Source: Synaphobranchus kaupii
Lineage: Eukaryota > Chordata > Actinopteri > Anguilliformes > Synaphobranchidae
DNA length: 64,000 nt
Direction: 5' to 3'
Assembly (NCBI GenBank): GCA_029718625.1
Contig: CM056377.1
Coordinates: 35,843,457 to 35,907,456, forward strand
Each line of letters begins with the position of its first letter. Position 1 is the stretch's first letter. The notes under the pieces were generated by a model. It was not told the origin of the DNA, searched no databases, and was given only the letters and a program-made list of their open reading frames with translations. The position numbers were made by a program, and so were the translations under genes. Shown here in pieces: positions 38,301-53,300 of this stretch.

Positions 38301-41300
38301 GACCTAACTTATCCCATATAGGATATGATCCACACCTCCGCCTCCGCCCCCGCGTTGCTTACCTTTAGCCCCGTAGGGCCCTGGATCCCTTGAGGCCCCG
38401 TGTCCCCTTTTGGGCCCCTCGGTCCCTGGAAAGAGAGGAGAAGCATGAAGGGAAATCAATACCAGCCCGGCTGCGCTGCAACAAAGAGGCAGAAACGCTA
38501 GGAGCTGCGCTGTCTTTTTTTACACTCGCTCGGCTCTTTTGTGCCCTGCGCTGTTAACATACTCGCAACAAAACAAAACTCCATGAGCATGTCACACAAA
38601 AAAAGTATCCCCCTTACAGCAGTAAAGGAAGGGACGGACGGAGACAAAGTAAAGGGTAGGTATTCTCAGAACAGGGGCCGCTGTTCGTACACAGAACCGC
38701 TCGGGGAAGAAACTCTAGGAACCATTACGTTCGCATCGCTCTCTTATCCCCGCCAGACGTCTGCTGCCTATCAATTTGTCTTTCCGTGCGCAGGGAGGAA
38801 GCAAAATCAAAGTTATTACCAATATAAAAGACTAATTACTGCGACATGATGCTTTTTTTAAAAACTGAGAGCACCGACGCAACCTCTCCCTTGTTTGGCT
38901 ACAAAGAGAGCGAATCAAATTTCCTTCCTTCCTTTGTTCAAGACATTGAAAGACGGAAACCGCAAACACGGCCGATCATTTGAGAAGGTATTTTCGTGCG
39001 GTTGTAAAAACTCGTGTACCGCGGCCAGACGAGCTTTGATCCGCGGATATAAAAACTGGCAGGTTTGGTCCAGTCAACCCTCTTTTGACGCAAAATGTCT
39101 CAACAAGTAACACAATGAGAACGACTGAAGATCCGCCGTCTGACTCAGAGGCAATTATCAGTCGAGCTAACATAACAAGGAGACAGTGAAAACAAGCTGT
39201 TTGTTGGCTTCCAGGATGGTCTACCACTAAGCCTTTCAGCAATTAAACACAAACATGACATCTCACATCTAAAGCTACAGTTGAAAGAATGCACGTAATG
39301 TTTGTCACTTCGTATTCTGCCAATTTTCTACGTTTTGAGATAGTTTCCAAGCAACGGTAATTTTCTATTGTTTTGTTGCATCTCGTGTTCCGAATACTAC
39401 TATAGTGCACTGCAGAATTATCAGATTGCTGTCTCAATTCACTGGCAGACTTGCTCACTCAGAATGTCACAAAACACTGATTTTGACAGTCAATGGGATT
39501 AAACCCATTAAATGACACTGCTAGATAGTGCACAAACTGCAAATACACTTTTCTTTTTCCAGTGACTGACCTCAGTGTGGCAATATAATAAATTGCTTCT
39601 TGTCTCTAGTAATTACTACAATTGTTGTGGGCTTTCTTGAGTGAGGGATTGTATGCAAGGCACAGTCAAAATATGCGGTTTTGAACATCCAAATGAGAGA
39701 CTTCACACAAGAGGGCTTCCAACACTATTAAATAAGTTTAAAGTATTTTCTTCACCAAAGACTTTCCATACATTTCCATTTATTTCACATTTCTAACAAC
39801 TGTCTTATTAGTACAAGATATACCAAACCTAAAGTTTTATCTTTCCATTGTCATCTAACACATTCATGTCTGTACATATACTTCCAGCTTTAAATTAAAG
39901 TTTAAATTCTCTGTCAGAAATCAATAGGCTTTGGCAAATTGAACTTTACTGAGCACAGACTAAAAGCTGGTAATGTCCTACCAAGTGCTTTTGAATGAGA
40001 TGGTTTTTTCAGACAAAACCCTAATGTGCACATTAAATTTAAAGATGCATTTCTGAACAGAGTTTTCTTTATGTAACTCTTTATTGCTTGGAATAGTGAC
40101 GTAAAGCAAGGGAAGTGCTGCTTCCAAGACAAATAACCATGATGCAACAGTCATTTCTGGTCATTAAGCACAGGCCCTGACACAGAGGGCCCCGTAAGCC
40201 ACACAGTCACACACACTCGCACACACTAAAGCACCAACACTCATGTACACGTACACACGTACACACGCACAGACACACACAAGCACACACACAGACACAC
40301 GCACACACACATACAAACATAATAAAACATGCAGTCGCATTTCTTGTAGAACATTGAAAGTTAGCTTACAGGAAATCCTGCTCGACCTGGCAAGCCTTCA
40401 GGGCCCTGCAACATGCAAAACACACACAGGCAAGTACAACATGCAGATGTTAACACTGTTAACGTATGCCATTAGCATATGCCATTAAAGCAGGGCCAGC
40501 TGCAGCCTGCAAGGTCTTTCCACAGCACCGCAGATGGGACCATAAAAGGTGTTTCTGTGTATCCCCGTGCGTACACGGGGACAAACAGGTACTCAAAGTA
40601 TGAAGATGAGTTGCCAAGAATACTTGACGAGCGGCACCACTCTCTGTTTGATATGGAAAGACCTACCTTCACTGACATTCTCGGGTTGATCAAAGCAGCA
40701 ATGAAATAATTAGGCTTTCATGCAACACGATAAGACGATTACTCAAAAAACATGACATAGAAACTGTGTTCTCTTTGGAAAAAAAAACGTGCTTGTCTTT
40801 GGGGCATCGGGGGGAGTTTTGTTCATGCCAATTGCGTGCTGGGGGTAAAGCAGCTCTCTCATTGGTGGAGTCTGAGGTTTCAGCCGCAACACAAACAACT
40901 CACCATGGGCCCCGGGGGTCCCTGGGTGTCTGTGAAGTTGAATGTGCCGTCTGTGTCATTGAGCAGGAGCTGAGGGAAACACAGGAGTTCATCACATCAG
41001 AGCCACTTGCACTTTCCACAGTGGGTCCACACTCTCACTCCAACCAGGAAGCATGTCTATAGGTGCATAGGCACCAAACTTAGTTTAGTGTCACGGTAAT
41101 TAGTGTTGAACAATGAAAATATATCCTCCTAAAACCAGGCAATTAATTTCACATGCGTCTCTGGTCTCAAGAACCGTATATTCTACTATGCTAAAACTTA
41201 CACTACAAGGGACATGCGATAAGAATAAAATAAATAATATCTTTGAAAATATTTTCACTGCAACATTTTTTTGTCATCCAAGACACTTGTATTTTCTGCC

Positions 41301-44300
41301 GGGTCTCAGAAGGATATACTACTTCAAATCCTTACTTAAAATAACCATTAATTTCTATAGAGATAAGGGCCAACAACATAATCCAATGTTCATTTATAGC
41401 CCTGTCATGTCGGCGGTAGTACTCCGGTGTGAAAAGCCGGGCTAATTGGACGCTCCTTTGTTGCAGCGTCCTCTCATTATTTCTGCGATGCACTGCAATG
41501 CTTAATAATGTAACAGCACTGCGGAAAGGTTATCGAAACATTGTGAGAACGCCGCGTGACTTTACGTGTCTGCGTTAGGAGAGAATGACTCACGTCTTGG
41601 AGGCTGACGATTGGCCCTGGGGGTCCGGGTGGCCCGGGAGGACCGGGGACACTGAGACCGTCTGCACCGCGCTCCCCCTGTAACACAGAGAACAGTCCGC
41701 TGAGGTCCAGAAACACCGGGGGCGTACGGCACAGTGGACACAACTGAAGGCGACGAGTGTGTGCTGTACCTTTGCTCCCGGACCGCCATTTTCTCCCGTC
41801 TCCCCCTGCAGAGAACAAACAGCCATTATGGTGAAAACTCATGAACACGGGATGGACACACTCTGCTCTCTTGCAATCATCTTCTGGTCAGAATGCACTT
41901 TTTTATGAAGCCAAAATTTATGCTCTTTTTATGAAGGTGAAATTTCATCAAAAATTGTTGTTGATTAAGAGCGGGCAAACTGATCTTGGATCATTTCTTT
42001 GGGGGGAAAGAAACACCTGGCACAGACCTCAGAGAAAACAAGGTTGAGGCCTCGCAATTATGCGAGAGCTTCATTCTCTTCTGCCCAACGGCGGACAGCA
42101 GCTTTAGTTTGGTGCCACCTAGAGTTGGAACCTTGCTTTGCATCAATATGTAAAGCATTTTATTTATGTTGCCAATATATTGCATTCAGTATCAAATGTG
42201 TGTAATTGCAATCATTCAGGGTATATATTTACAGTACAGAGACATCTCAGACTATATCAGCTGGGTGAATCATATGGCATTATGAGTCAGGTCTTATGCT
42301 AAGCTACTAGTTTGAAAGTGGCAGAGGATATGTGATGTACTAACCCTCAGTCCAGGTAGCCCTGCCACACCTGGGTTGCCCTCCCTCCCTGGATCACCAC
42401 GCTCTCCCTGGAAGCATAGAAAAGAACAGGTAAAAGAACAATAGGGGACAAAGGACCTTTCTCATGGACTGAAATGTAGTCCTGTGTGTTTGCAAGTAAG
42501 ATCAGTTACATGGGAGGACAAGAGAAATGTGCAAGCTTTATTGTTTCATGAAAGCTGCACTTTACATTAAGCAAAAACCCAGATATGATAGAGAAGACTG
42601 CGTTAAAGTGTTGCCACAGTCTTGCGACCGGACCAGTACCCAGACACGTGTTACACCTAAACAAGGTTTTTCAAACAAGATTAATAACGCAAAAATATTT
42701 AGGGAATGGAAGTTAGGGAGGTATTCTGGAGAAGGTTTAAAGTGTTTGATCACTGCTGTTTGGCTAGAGCCGGTCATACGTCAAACTTTGCTCGCGTTTT
42801 CTAATGTCTCACACGTGCCGTGCAGATACGGCATGAACCAAACTCGCCGCCTCCTTTTCGTTCCCATTAACGACGAGCTCAGCCTTCGGGAGAACACGGA
42901 AGGGGTTAAAGCCAACGACTAGCTGACCTGCGTGTTTGTTTTGTGGAATTCAATGAAAATTAGAGGTAATGGAAAGCACATTGTTCTAAATGGTACATTT
43001 CCTCTCAGCCAGATGAATGAGAAACAGTTGCGTGACAGACCCACCTTCTCTCCCACACCGGGCGCACCGTCTGCCCCCTTAAAAAAAACAAAAAAAAAAC
43101 AAAACAGTAATTTTAGCCACTCGCTGCATGACACGGCGAACAAAACGGCATGACAACACGTACGGTGATGCGTGGTCTAAGCAAGGTCATCCTACCTTGG
43201 GTCCTGGCAGACCAGGAAGACCTGGAGGCCCCTGCAAAAAAGAAATAATGTAACAACGGCATCACAGCTCTTCACCAGAACTACACGGCCACTCGCTACT
43301 CAACAGCCCCTCTCTAGCTCAGGGGGGTCGATGGATATCGCTTACGAGGGCGTGCTTTTAAAATGGAAATGATTGCTTTTCAAACAAGGCCAATTTTTCT
43401 GCACGTAGCTCTTAAAAGGCACCTTGGGTGGTTCTGCGAGATGATAAACCCCAAGGAAGGATTTCAGTTGCACCTACGTTTGGACACTTCAGTTAAAGCT
43501 CGTAGGGCTTGATTGCTCCTGGTCTGCCCACTTTAACACTCTCTCGGGAGTCCACTTTCAAACACTTCCACAATTTTTCCAGAAAGCTCTGATCAGATAC
43601 ACATGGCAAATGAAAACGCGGTCCTTTGATCAACATCTTTTTTGTCTCATTGCTGGAAGGTTTAAGTCTGTTATGGGTCAAACTCACTGACTCACTCACT
43701 CACTCACTCACCTGTGGGCCTTCAGGCCCAAGCGTCCCGAACGCACCCAGTCTTCCAGAACCCTCCAGGTCCTGCATGCAACCGATTAACAAGAACAGTG
43801 AGGTCCGGTGCAAAGAAAAAAGGCTTCTGGGACAGAAGGGCAGCATGCAATTTGGAGCTCTCTTTATTGAATTCTTCAAAGCTCACCTCCATTTCCAAGG
43901 CAAAGCCCAGTCCTGAGGGCCCTGGTGGTCCAGGTGGCCCCGGAGGCCCATGGAGGCCAACGGGGCCTGTTGGCCCTTCAGGTCCAATGGGGCCTGGGAG
44001 CCCTGGATCTCCCATCCCACCCTAAGAGGAGACACAGTACCCTCCGTGAGGAGGCGCGACTAGGGCTACTGGCTTTTCTACCTGCTTGTCTGTGCATGTG
44101 TGTGTGAATTGAGGGATAGGCTTAGAGATTCAAATCTTGGTCAAAGGAAAGAGGTATAAGCATTGAACTAAAAAACATGAGCAGTGTGTCATTCCACTAC
44201 AAGATCCATATCCATATCCCTTTGCTACCCTCAAAGCAAAAAATGCATTGTATTAAATAACACAATTGATAATGCTTTTTATACACGTTGTATGTACCTT

Positions 44301-47300
44301 TGGTCCAGGTTGTCCAGCCAAGCCCACGTCACCCTTTGAGGAAAAAAACACACATTACGTACACACACACATACCAGAAAGACAAAACCTGTTGAATCAA
44401 TCACCTAAATTAATCACAACCACCTTTCACCTCATACCATTCATAACATTCGTAATAAAGATCCACCACACACTTAAGTACATCCCAGTGGTTGGTGAGT
44501 TTTACCGTGTGAAACAACAGAGAAACAATGCTACTACTACTGTGGTTGAATTTGTCACCTTCGACAAACATGACATACCCCCAAACTATTCTGGTGGTTT
44601 ACATCCATCTTACCTTCTCCCCTTTCTCTCCTGCTTGGCCCACTTCACCATCAACTCCAGGGGGTCCCTAAAACAGGTGTTATAAATCTCATGAGAACTC
44701 TGCAGCCCCACCAGTCAGCAGGCAGAGTTATGAACAGTGAAAGCCTCTCAACTAATGGCACACCCTATATGTCCATAACACTGTGAGTTACATGTTTAAT
44801 GACTCTGTTTTGATGTACAAATCTGACGTACTTAAGTAAAATCTAAATTAAGCTAAGTGCTTATGTGAGCAATGAATGGTTCTGGATGGAAGATTATGAG
44901 GCCTTATGAAAAAGTAATAATATACGCATTTTTTATTTCACATGGAATTTACATTTTCAATTAATATACACGCTCTACATGGTATGTAATCTAAGTGTAC
45001 TTACGTAAAGTTGGGTAAATGTGGTTAGTAAAAGCATACAATAATCACAACTGAAAAGGCAGATTTTCACCAACAATGAAGATAAACCATGTTCCAGGGG
45101 AAGCATATATAGGGCCTGATTTACTAAGACCTTCAGCGGGTGCAAAACCATTTAGCAAACGCAAAACCAATAACATGACCAATGATTGTTGCAAAACAAA
45201 TTCCATGACCAATCATTGGTCATGTTATTGGTTTTACGTGTGCTAAATGGTTTTGCACCCGCTAAAGGTCTTAGTAAATCAGGCCCTTAGTTGTTTGGGC
45301 TTAGCTCCAGGGGTTGAGAGGCAGTGGAGAGCTACATTGACTGCTCTTTCTCAACATATCCTGTTTTTTCCCCAAAAGTTTAAACATGCTCCATACTCCA
45401 TAAAAATAGGATAGTGAAAGAAAAAGCCCAAATGATTCAAGCATTCACTGGTGCATCTTGCTGTTAGTCATCATGACAGGCTGCATTCATTGGACATTCA
45501 TTGCTTTTTTACAGGCTGATTGCATCACCTGCACTTTTAAGCAACTAAACACGTTGTGTAAATGAAGGTCTACAAAGACAACTATATACCGAATATGAAC
45601 CCGTTAAAAAATTAAATAAATAAAAAAAATAATAATCTAATTTAAAAGAAATTAGATTAAAAGAAATTTAGGGGTGTGTTCGCAGGTAAGATTCCAGTGC
45701 TTTCTGTAAAGAGGCCCACGGCTTCTTCTATGGGAAGCTTGCTTATTTGATAGAGGGTGACCCTGTTATTCTTAGAGCAATAATCAAACCTTTAAATGGC
45801 TTGGGCACACAGCCAACAAATCAACCCTTACAAGTTCATTTGTGGGAAATTTACACAATCAAATATTAGGGCGGAAATCGTCAGAGCCCTGTTTCAACAG
45901 TCGCAGCCTGACCCGGCCTTTGAGCAGATGAGATGTCAAAACTGTGTACACTTGGAGTGGGGGTGGATACACGCATATAGCAGACCACACAGGCAGAGGT
46001 GGATGCGTGTGTGGTGTTTATGGTGGAGAGAGAATGGGGGCTGTTTATAAAACACGGGCCGCTTTTTATGTGGCGTGGGGAGAATGCGTGCTCCGCGGTT
46101 CTACATATCCCTCTCGTCGTTCGCAGTTTTAACCCCTCGCGACGGAGCCCTCGTGCGCCCACGGTAGAAACGGCCCGTGACGGCTGAAAACGAGCGACTC
46201 CTCGGGTCGTCCTCGCGGCGGGATCTTTGTTTACAGCGTCCAGTTCTAGGACACGTCACAGGCTCGGCTAGTTCAGGTATCAGAACCACAGCCTCACTGA
46301 CAGACCACATTTACACACATATGCATGGGCATAAGAACACTGCAAAAACCAAAATATAAGTCAATCTCAACAAGCATTTTAGTCCTATATTCAGACTTAA
46401 AATCTTATTTCTATTACTTTTTTACTAAATAAGACAAAAATATTGCCAATGATATGAGCCAGTTTGACTCACTTCAAGATTTGCCAATGGGGTAGGAAAA
46501 TTTCACTCGTCAAGCTAACAGCAACTTAAAGCAAGCTAATATTTTCTACTTGAGAGAAAAAAATAAGATTTTAAGTCTTAATGTAAGACTAAAACACTTG
46601 TTAAGATAGACTCTTTCTGCAGTGAATCCTCATTGAGTTAATGATCTCTGAGCATTCACACAGTACAATGGAGCTGACTGCTCTCAGGTCACAGCTGCAT
46701 TGACCAATTTTTGGCAGAAACCTAAAGTCCATAACATTGGTTATCTGGTTGCAGCTCACCCACACAGACACACACTGACTCAGACACGCACGCATACACA
46801 CGGACGGATGTTTACTGAATAAGGCCAAGCCGTGTTAATTATGCTGCAAACTTGGGAGATGTGGCGGGTGGGTAGGTTAAGAAACATGGGAGCTTGGGAG
46901 GTTAGGGAGAAAATGCTGCCTTTTATAGCCTACTGGTTCAGTGGCCTGACCAAACCAGTGCAGTACCTCTCCGGGGTCAAATTCAGAGTCAAAACCAGAG
47001 CCAGAACCACTAAACCACTGATCAAACACCTGCAATAAAGGCCAGGTCAGGGAGGTCAAAGATGAAAGTAAGGTCAGAGCAAACACACAACCTAACCTGA
47101 GTCATTACAGGACTTTTCAAACTGGCCATATGAAACGTACATTTGACTTAACCTCACCAGAAAAAAAAACATTTACCACATATAGCACTGGCTAGCAATG
47201 GACATCTGAGGAGCCAATAGGACTGGGCTTAAGATAGCTGGTATTAAATGTTCAAATGGTCTGTTGGCACACACAGTGAATGCTGTGACTGAGGTTAGCG

Positions 47301-50300
47301 TAGATAAAGCCGGAGCAGGCTGTCGTACTCACAGGTGACCCGGGTTTGCCTAGCTCTCCATCCTTCCCTGGGGCGCCGGGGGCCCCAGGTGGCCCCGGGA
47401 ACAGGCCCTCCGTGGGGCCTAAAGGCTGGCTGGGACCTGGGGGGCCCGGTTTTCCTGGGGAACCAGGAGGCCCAGGGGGACCCTATAGGTACGCAGACAT
47501 TATGTATACATTACATTTTTGTATGCATTTCCATAATACAAAAAAATAATTCATAGTTAATGATTTCTGCCACAATGTTATCAGCATTAGTGTTACTTCT
47601 ACAAAGAGTTAAAATAATATCCAACCAATATACGTATATAAACGCAATTGTAGTTCTTGGGTACACGTTTGCACTGAAGGCATGTATTCATTTTAAGCAA
47701 ACAGTATTTTATTTGAATTGGCGCACTCTACAGTGTGCCACCAGACCAGGCCATCAAATTCTGATGGCAAGCTCAAGGTGATTTTGACTGAGATGTTGTA
47801 GTGCATGCAAAAAGCATATCTGAAAGAGTAGAATATATTTCAGGAGTGAAGAAGCCCATGGATACTCACTATGACTATCTCTGCATCACTGTCAAAGTCC
47901 CCGAACCCTGAGCCGTAAACATCGATACCATCCTGCAAATCAGTTCACCAGGACAGCATGTTAACAACCAGTCAGGATCCTTTCAGCAGTTACAGTACTG
48001 ACATTCGTACAGGGGAGGACTGGAGAAATACACACCGAACGCCTGGGAGCGCTGGGTTGTCCTGGGGGGCCAGGTGGTCCGGGAGGCCCGGCGACGCCCA
48101 CTCCGCGATCACCCTGCAGAGAGACAAGAGCAAGAGCAGTCATCACTAACAGAGTCCACAATTTTGTAATGCTGTCTCACTCACATAACACTGTCTTCCA
48201 TAACTGTCTCACTTGCATAACTCTAATACACAACACTGTCTCACTAAAATAACTCTCACACACAGCACGGTCTCATTAATATAACTCACACACCCAACAC
48301 TGTCTCAATAATATAACTCACACACACAGCACTGTCTCACTCACATAACTCACACACCCAACACTGTCTCAATAACATAACTCTCACACACAGCACGGTC
48401 TCATTAACATAACTCACACACACAGAGCAGTCCTCACTAACATAACTCTCACACACAGCACTGTCTCACTCACATAACTCACACACCCAACACTGTCTCA
48501 ATAACATAACTCACACACACAACACTGTCTAACATAACTCACACATATAGCACTGTCTCAGTAACATAACTCACACACACAGCACTGTCTCACTCACATA
48601 ACTCACACACACAACACTGTCTAACTAACATAACTCACACATATAGCACTGTCTCAGTAACATAACTCACACACACAGCACTGTCTCACTTCACATAACT
48701 CACACACCCAACACTGTCTCAATAACATAACTCACACACACAGCACTGTCTAACTAACATACAGTAACTCACACACAGCGCTGTCTCACTAACATAACTC
48801 TCACACACAGCGCTGTCTCACTAACATAACTCTCACACACAGCGCTGTCTCACTAACATAACTCTCACACACAGCACTGTCTAACATACAGTAACTCACA
48901 CACAGCACTGTCTCAGTAACATAACTCTCACACACAGCACTGTCTAACTAACATACAGTAACTCACACACAGCGCTGTCTCACTAACGTAACTCTCACAC
49001 ACAGCACTGTCTAACATACAGTAACTCACACACAGCATTGTCTCAATAACATAACTCACACACACAGCACTGTCTCACTCACATAACTCACACACACAGC
49101 ACTGTCTCAGTAACATAACTCTCACACACAGCACTGTCTAACATACAGTAACTCACACACAGCGCTGTCTCACTAACGTAACTCTCACACACAGCACTGT
49201 CTAACATACAGTAACTCACACACAGCATTGTCTCAATAACATAACTCACACACACAGCACTGTCTCAGTAACATAACTCTCACACACAGCACTGTCTAAC
49301 ATACAGTAACTCACACACAGCGCTGTCTCACTAACGTAACTCTCACACACAGCACTGTCTAACATACAGTAACTCACACACAGCATTGTCTCAATAACAT
49401 AACTCACACACACAGCACTGTCTCACTCACATAACTCACACACACAGCACTGTCTCAGTAACATAACTCTCACACACAGCACTGTCTAACATACAGTAAC
49501 ACACACACAGCACTGTCTCACTAACGTAACTCTCACACACAGCATTGTCTCAATAACATAACTCACACACACAGCACTGTCTCAATAACATAGCTCACAC
49601 ACCCAACACTGTCTCAATAACATAACTCACACACCCAACACTGTCTCAATAACATAACTCTCACACAGCACTGTCTCAATAACATAACTCTCACACACAG
49701 CACTGTCTCACTCACATAACTCACACACAGCACCGTCTCACACACGTAACGGCGTGAAAAGATACAGTCAGGTTCCACGACCCAACTGTTTGTGTTTCAA
49801 ACACGCTCCCTCATCAAGCATAAAAGCCATACAGAGGGACGACGATGAAGCCGGTCATTTGCACGCGTTAAAAGATCTCTTCTAAACCAACCGCAGCTGC
49901 AGCTCACCTGGCATGCTCCAGCACAGCTGTTTTTAATAGCGCTACGCACTATGGCCAAGGTAGGCCCGAGGGTGGAGTCTGCTCGGCACAGTCAACTGTA
50001 CTGAGCTGGCCGCAGCACACGACTGCTGGGAAGGAAGGAAGTTAGGAAAGTAACCGTTGGGCAGGGCACACGATATAATAAGTCAAAGGAGCGTGGAAAA
50101 TGTGCCTTTGGAGCAGGAAAACAATTACCTTCCCGGCTTCCCCTACAAATCTTTCAGGATAACCCAAGACATCTTCTTTGTGGGTGGGAGTACTGACCTC
50201 TGTCTAAAAAATGCGGGGCTCAGAAAGTATTCTATTTCCCGTACGGCCCATCCTTGACGCATAAAACACTTGTGTTGAGTTGACCCTTCTTAAAGAAACG

Positions 50301-53300
50301 CGCTTCATGTGCTTAAGAAGTAATTAACTAACGCTCAAATTTGAGACTGCGGCCACGAGACGAACCGACAACGAGTTTCCAGCCTGAAATACGTTAAGTA
50401 TTGTCCACACATGGCGTGTGTCCCACTTAATGCATTCCTCGACCTCCGCAAATTGGGAGGTGAAATACTGGCGGCTGGTGATCACGTATATTAAACACAC
50501 ATGCAAACGGAGTCTACGGGAAGGTCATGAGTGCTCGTGTTTATCATACCTTATCTCCCTTGAGTCCCGGCTCTCCTGCCAATCCTGGAAATCCCTGCGG
50601 CCCCTGTTCTCCCTGTGTGGGGGGGGGGGGGGGGGGGGAGTACAGGAATCACTTTCTTCAGATCAAACAACGCTCTCCCAAAACCAGAGGCCCCTCCGCA
50701 GGGACACTCGACACCAAAGGAGCCACGTCAATCCAAACTAGCCATTCAAGCCAGTTCATCATCTGTTTACTATAAGTCATTCAGAATCATTGAGGGACTC
50801 TTGACGGCTGACAAGTGTGTCAGTGATTTTGAGCTCTCCATCTATTTGGAGAAATAAATTCTCTCAGAAGATAGCTACACTATATCCTATTCATAAGCTT
50901 TGCACAATGCCCAATAATACTACTACTTATGGTATGGCTATCATCTCAGAGAATACATTTTCTGCCTTTAATCCTAATATCTCAGGGCCTTATATCTCTA
51001 ATTTGTCAGAAAAATTGTAAAGTAATGGGTACCACAGCAGTTTGGTATTGCATGTATGGCCTGGTATTTTATGTAGGGCTTCTCAGGGCATTCTCAATGG
51101 CCCATCTTTAGAGTACAGGACTGTATGTTTCTATGGCATTTCACTGACTTTGATGTCTCTAAAGAGGGGAAACCTCTCTAATAGACAGGTAATTTTACGG
51201 GGATGGAAGTGCGTGTGAGCGTAATGGAGCTGCCCGTATCGCAGAGCTGCCGCGAGCTCCGTCTGCCTTTAGACACGCCTCCTCCTTCAGGAGCAGCGGG
51301 GGCGGCCGACCCCCTCACTCGCTCGCTCGAGGCAGCCCCACCGTACGCAGATGTGCCCTGCACATGTGCCCCGGCGCGATCCGAGGGGGTCGCGCCCTCC
51401 GGCTCAGCTAATCAGGCGCGGGGGGCGGCGGCGCTCTCCACAATCAAGCGGCGGGAAACATGAAAGGCCACCAGGTGTCCCCCCCACCCCCAACCCCACA
51501 GCCTCCATGGTGCCGAGCTGTGGGGCTCAACGGCCGGAGAATTAATAGAGCAACAGCGTTCTGTTTTCGCTGATTTGCCAACATTCCCATTAATTTCCTT
51601 CCCGTTGCTCGGCTTGGGATTCTGTGCTGCTGCGCACATGTAAGATGTTGGGCGGGTCCAGTCGGCTGGGAGGGAGGTACTGAACGTAAAGAGGTCCGGT
51701 TCACATTTATAGAAACTGAACACCCCCCACCTTTTCTCTCCTCACCGGTAAAAGACACGCTCCTTTTAAATATCTACCTTTAAACTAAGTTTTGCGACTA
51801 ACAGAAATATTAACTGAAGAATGTTTCTCAAGTCAGGTAAATTGCACACTTCATATTGAGTCTAAATTCTATTGTTCGTCTGCGTGATGAGGTGTCCAAC
51901 TTGCTTGCTGCGTTCAGTAACAATTCCATAGTGTTAAGGCTAAAGAGTAAACTCTGGAGACCCTGTCTGTGTCTGAATCAGCACCCTTCCATACTATTAG
52001 GTAGGCTTGTTGAGTAGACAGGACGAAAAAGTCATTAACTAGTCCAAAGTTTCTCTAAATATAGTATACTTTAAACCCCTGTATTTGGGAGCACACTTTT
52101 CAAGAAGTACACAAACATTTTAGTCACATGACGTGAAGCTTTGTTTTAAAAAATGAGGCGCAGCTTCGTGACGTTTTCCTTCAAATACAACAAAAATAAC
52201 ACGTGACATGGCCACGCAAGGGTGGGACATCTTACGACACTTCCGCAGTACGGTTGGAAAATAGCATGGCGGATATTTTTCGCGTACTGCATGTCGCGTG
52301 CTAAACAGTGTGCATTAAACAGCACACTTCTGCCAGTACACTGTACGCAGGAGACAGGGCGCAGTAGATAGGGCTCTGATTCGGACACAGCCCCTGTTCT
52401 AGACCAAGTCTACTTCTCCTGGCCGCCTAATCACCACCCAGGTACATTTTCAATGAAATCACAGAAGCTCACCTGTATTTTCAGCCTGAAGAGCCTTATG
52501 TCTCTATCTATCTGTGGTAAAACCAGCAGGTCTTATGTCTCAATCTCTCTGTGGTAAAACCAGCAGGTCTTATGTCTCAATCTCCCTGTGGTAAAACCAG
52601 CAGGTCTTATGTCTCAATCTCTCTGTGGTAAAACCAGCAGGTCTTATGTCTCAATCTATCTGTGGTAAAACCAGCAGGTCTCAGTGATATTAGGTGAGTT
52701 CACCCCCTACACCCCCACCCACCCTTATAGTCTAGGCCTGAGATGAAAGCTGTTACACTTGTGTAAGACAAAAGCATATGTGTGGCATTTGGCACCAATA
52801 GAAACATATCCCTGCCATTGAAAACTGCTCTTATTAACTGAGCTGAATGGACTATACTCACCGCATCTCCATCTTTACCCCGGATCCCCTGAAACACAAA
52901 GGAAAATCAATTAAATTGTTTATTGGCTGACAGATCAGTTAAAATAATAAAGAATTGTATACTGGGGTGTTCTCCATACTGGCCTGGAGCAGCAGTGTAT
53001 AACTGACTATGACACATATGGTACAACACAAGTCTAATGATGCTGGGAGCTCCCTGTGTTCCCTAACTCTCTCAGCTGAGACAGCAAGAGCTCATATTTC
53101 CATCAAGGACCTGAAGGATGTTCCTTGTAAAATGTTCACTATCTGATAGATCAGAATCACTACTGGAGTCTATATTACAGTACTGCTCTAACTATTCTAC
53201 TCAGGGTGTGAAATTAACACCAGGCACCAGCCAAATGTTGGTAAAATTTTGATTGTGATTTCTGTGTAAGATTTATACTCTGGTATAACCAGGTTGTGTT

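Noticed and set aside
43714..44025. Plus-strand Gly/Pro-rich ORFs opposite collagen exons (also near 34,880-35,240, 47,335-47,556, 54,050-54,240)
   Set aside because: The reverse complement of Gly-Pro-rich codons is also stop-free and Gly/Pro-rich. GT-AG sites and phases fit only the minus strand.
48160..49745. Regularly spaced repeats resembling a CRISPR array
   Set aside because: There are no unique spacers, the units are contiguous and degenerate, and the genome is vertebrate; it is a minisatellite.
51444..51758. GC-rich ORFs around 51.2-51.8 kb
   Set aside because: There is no motif and no acceptor/donor pair in phase with the flanking col15a1 exons; only a GC-rich intronic patch is seen.
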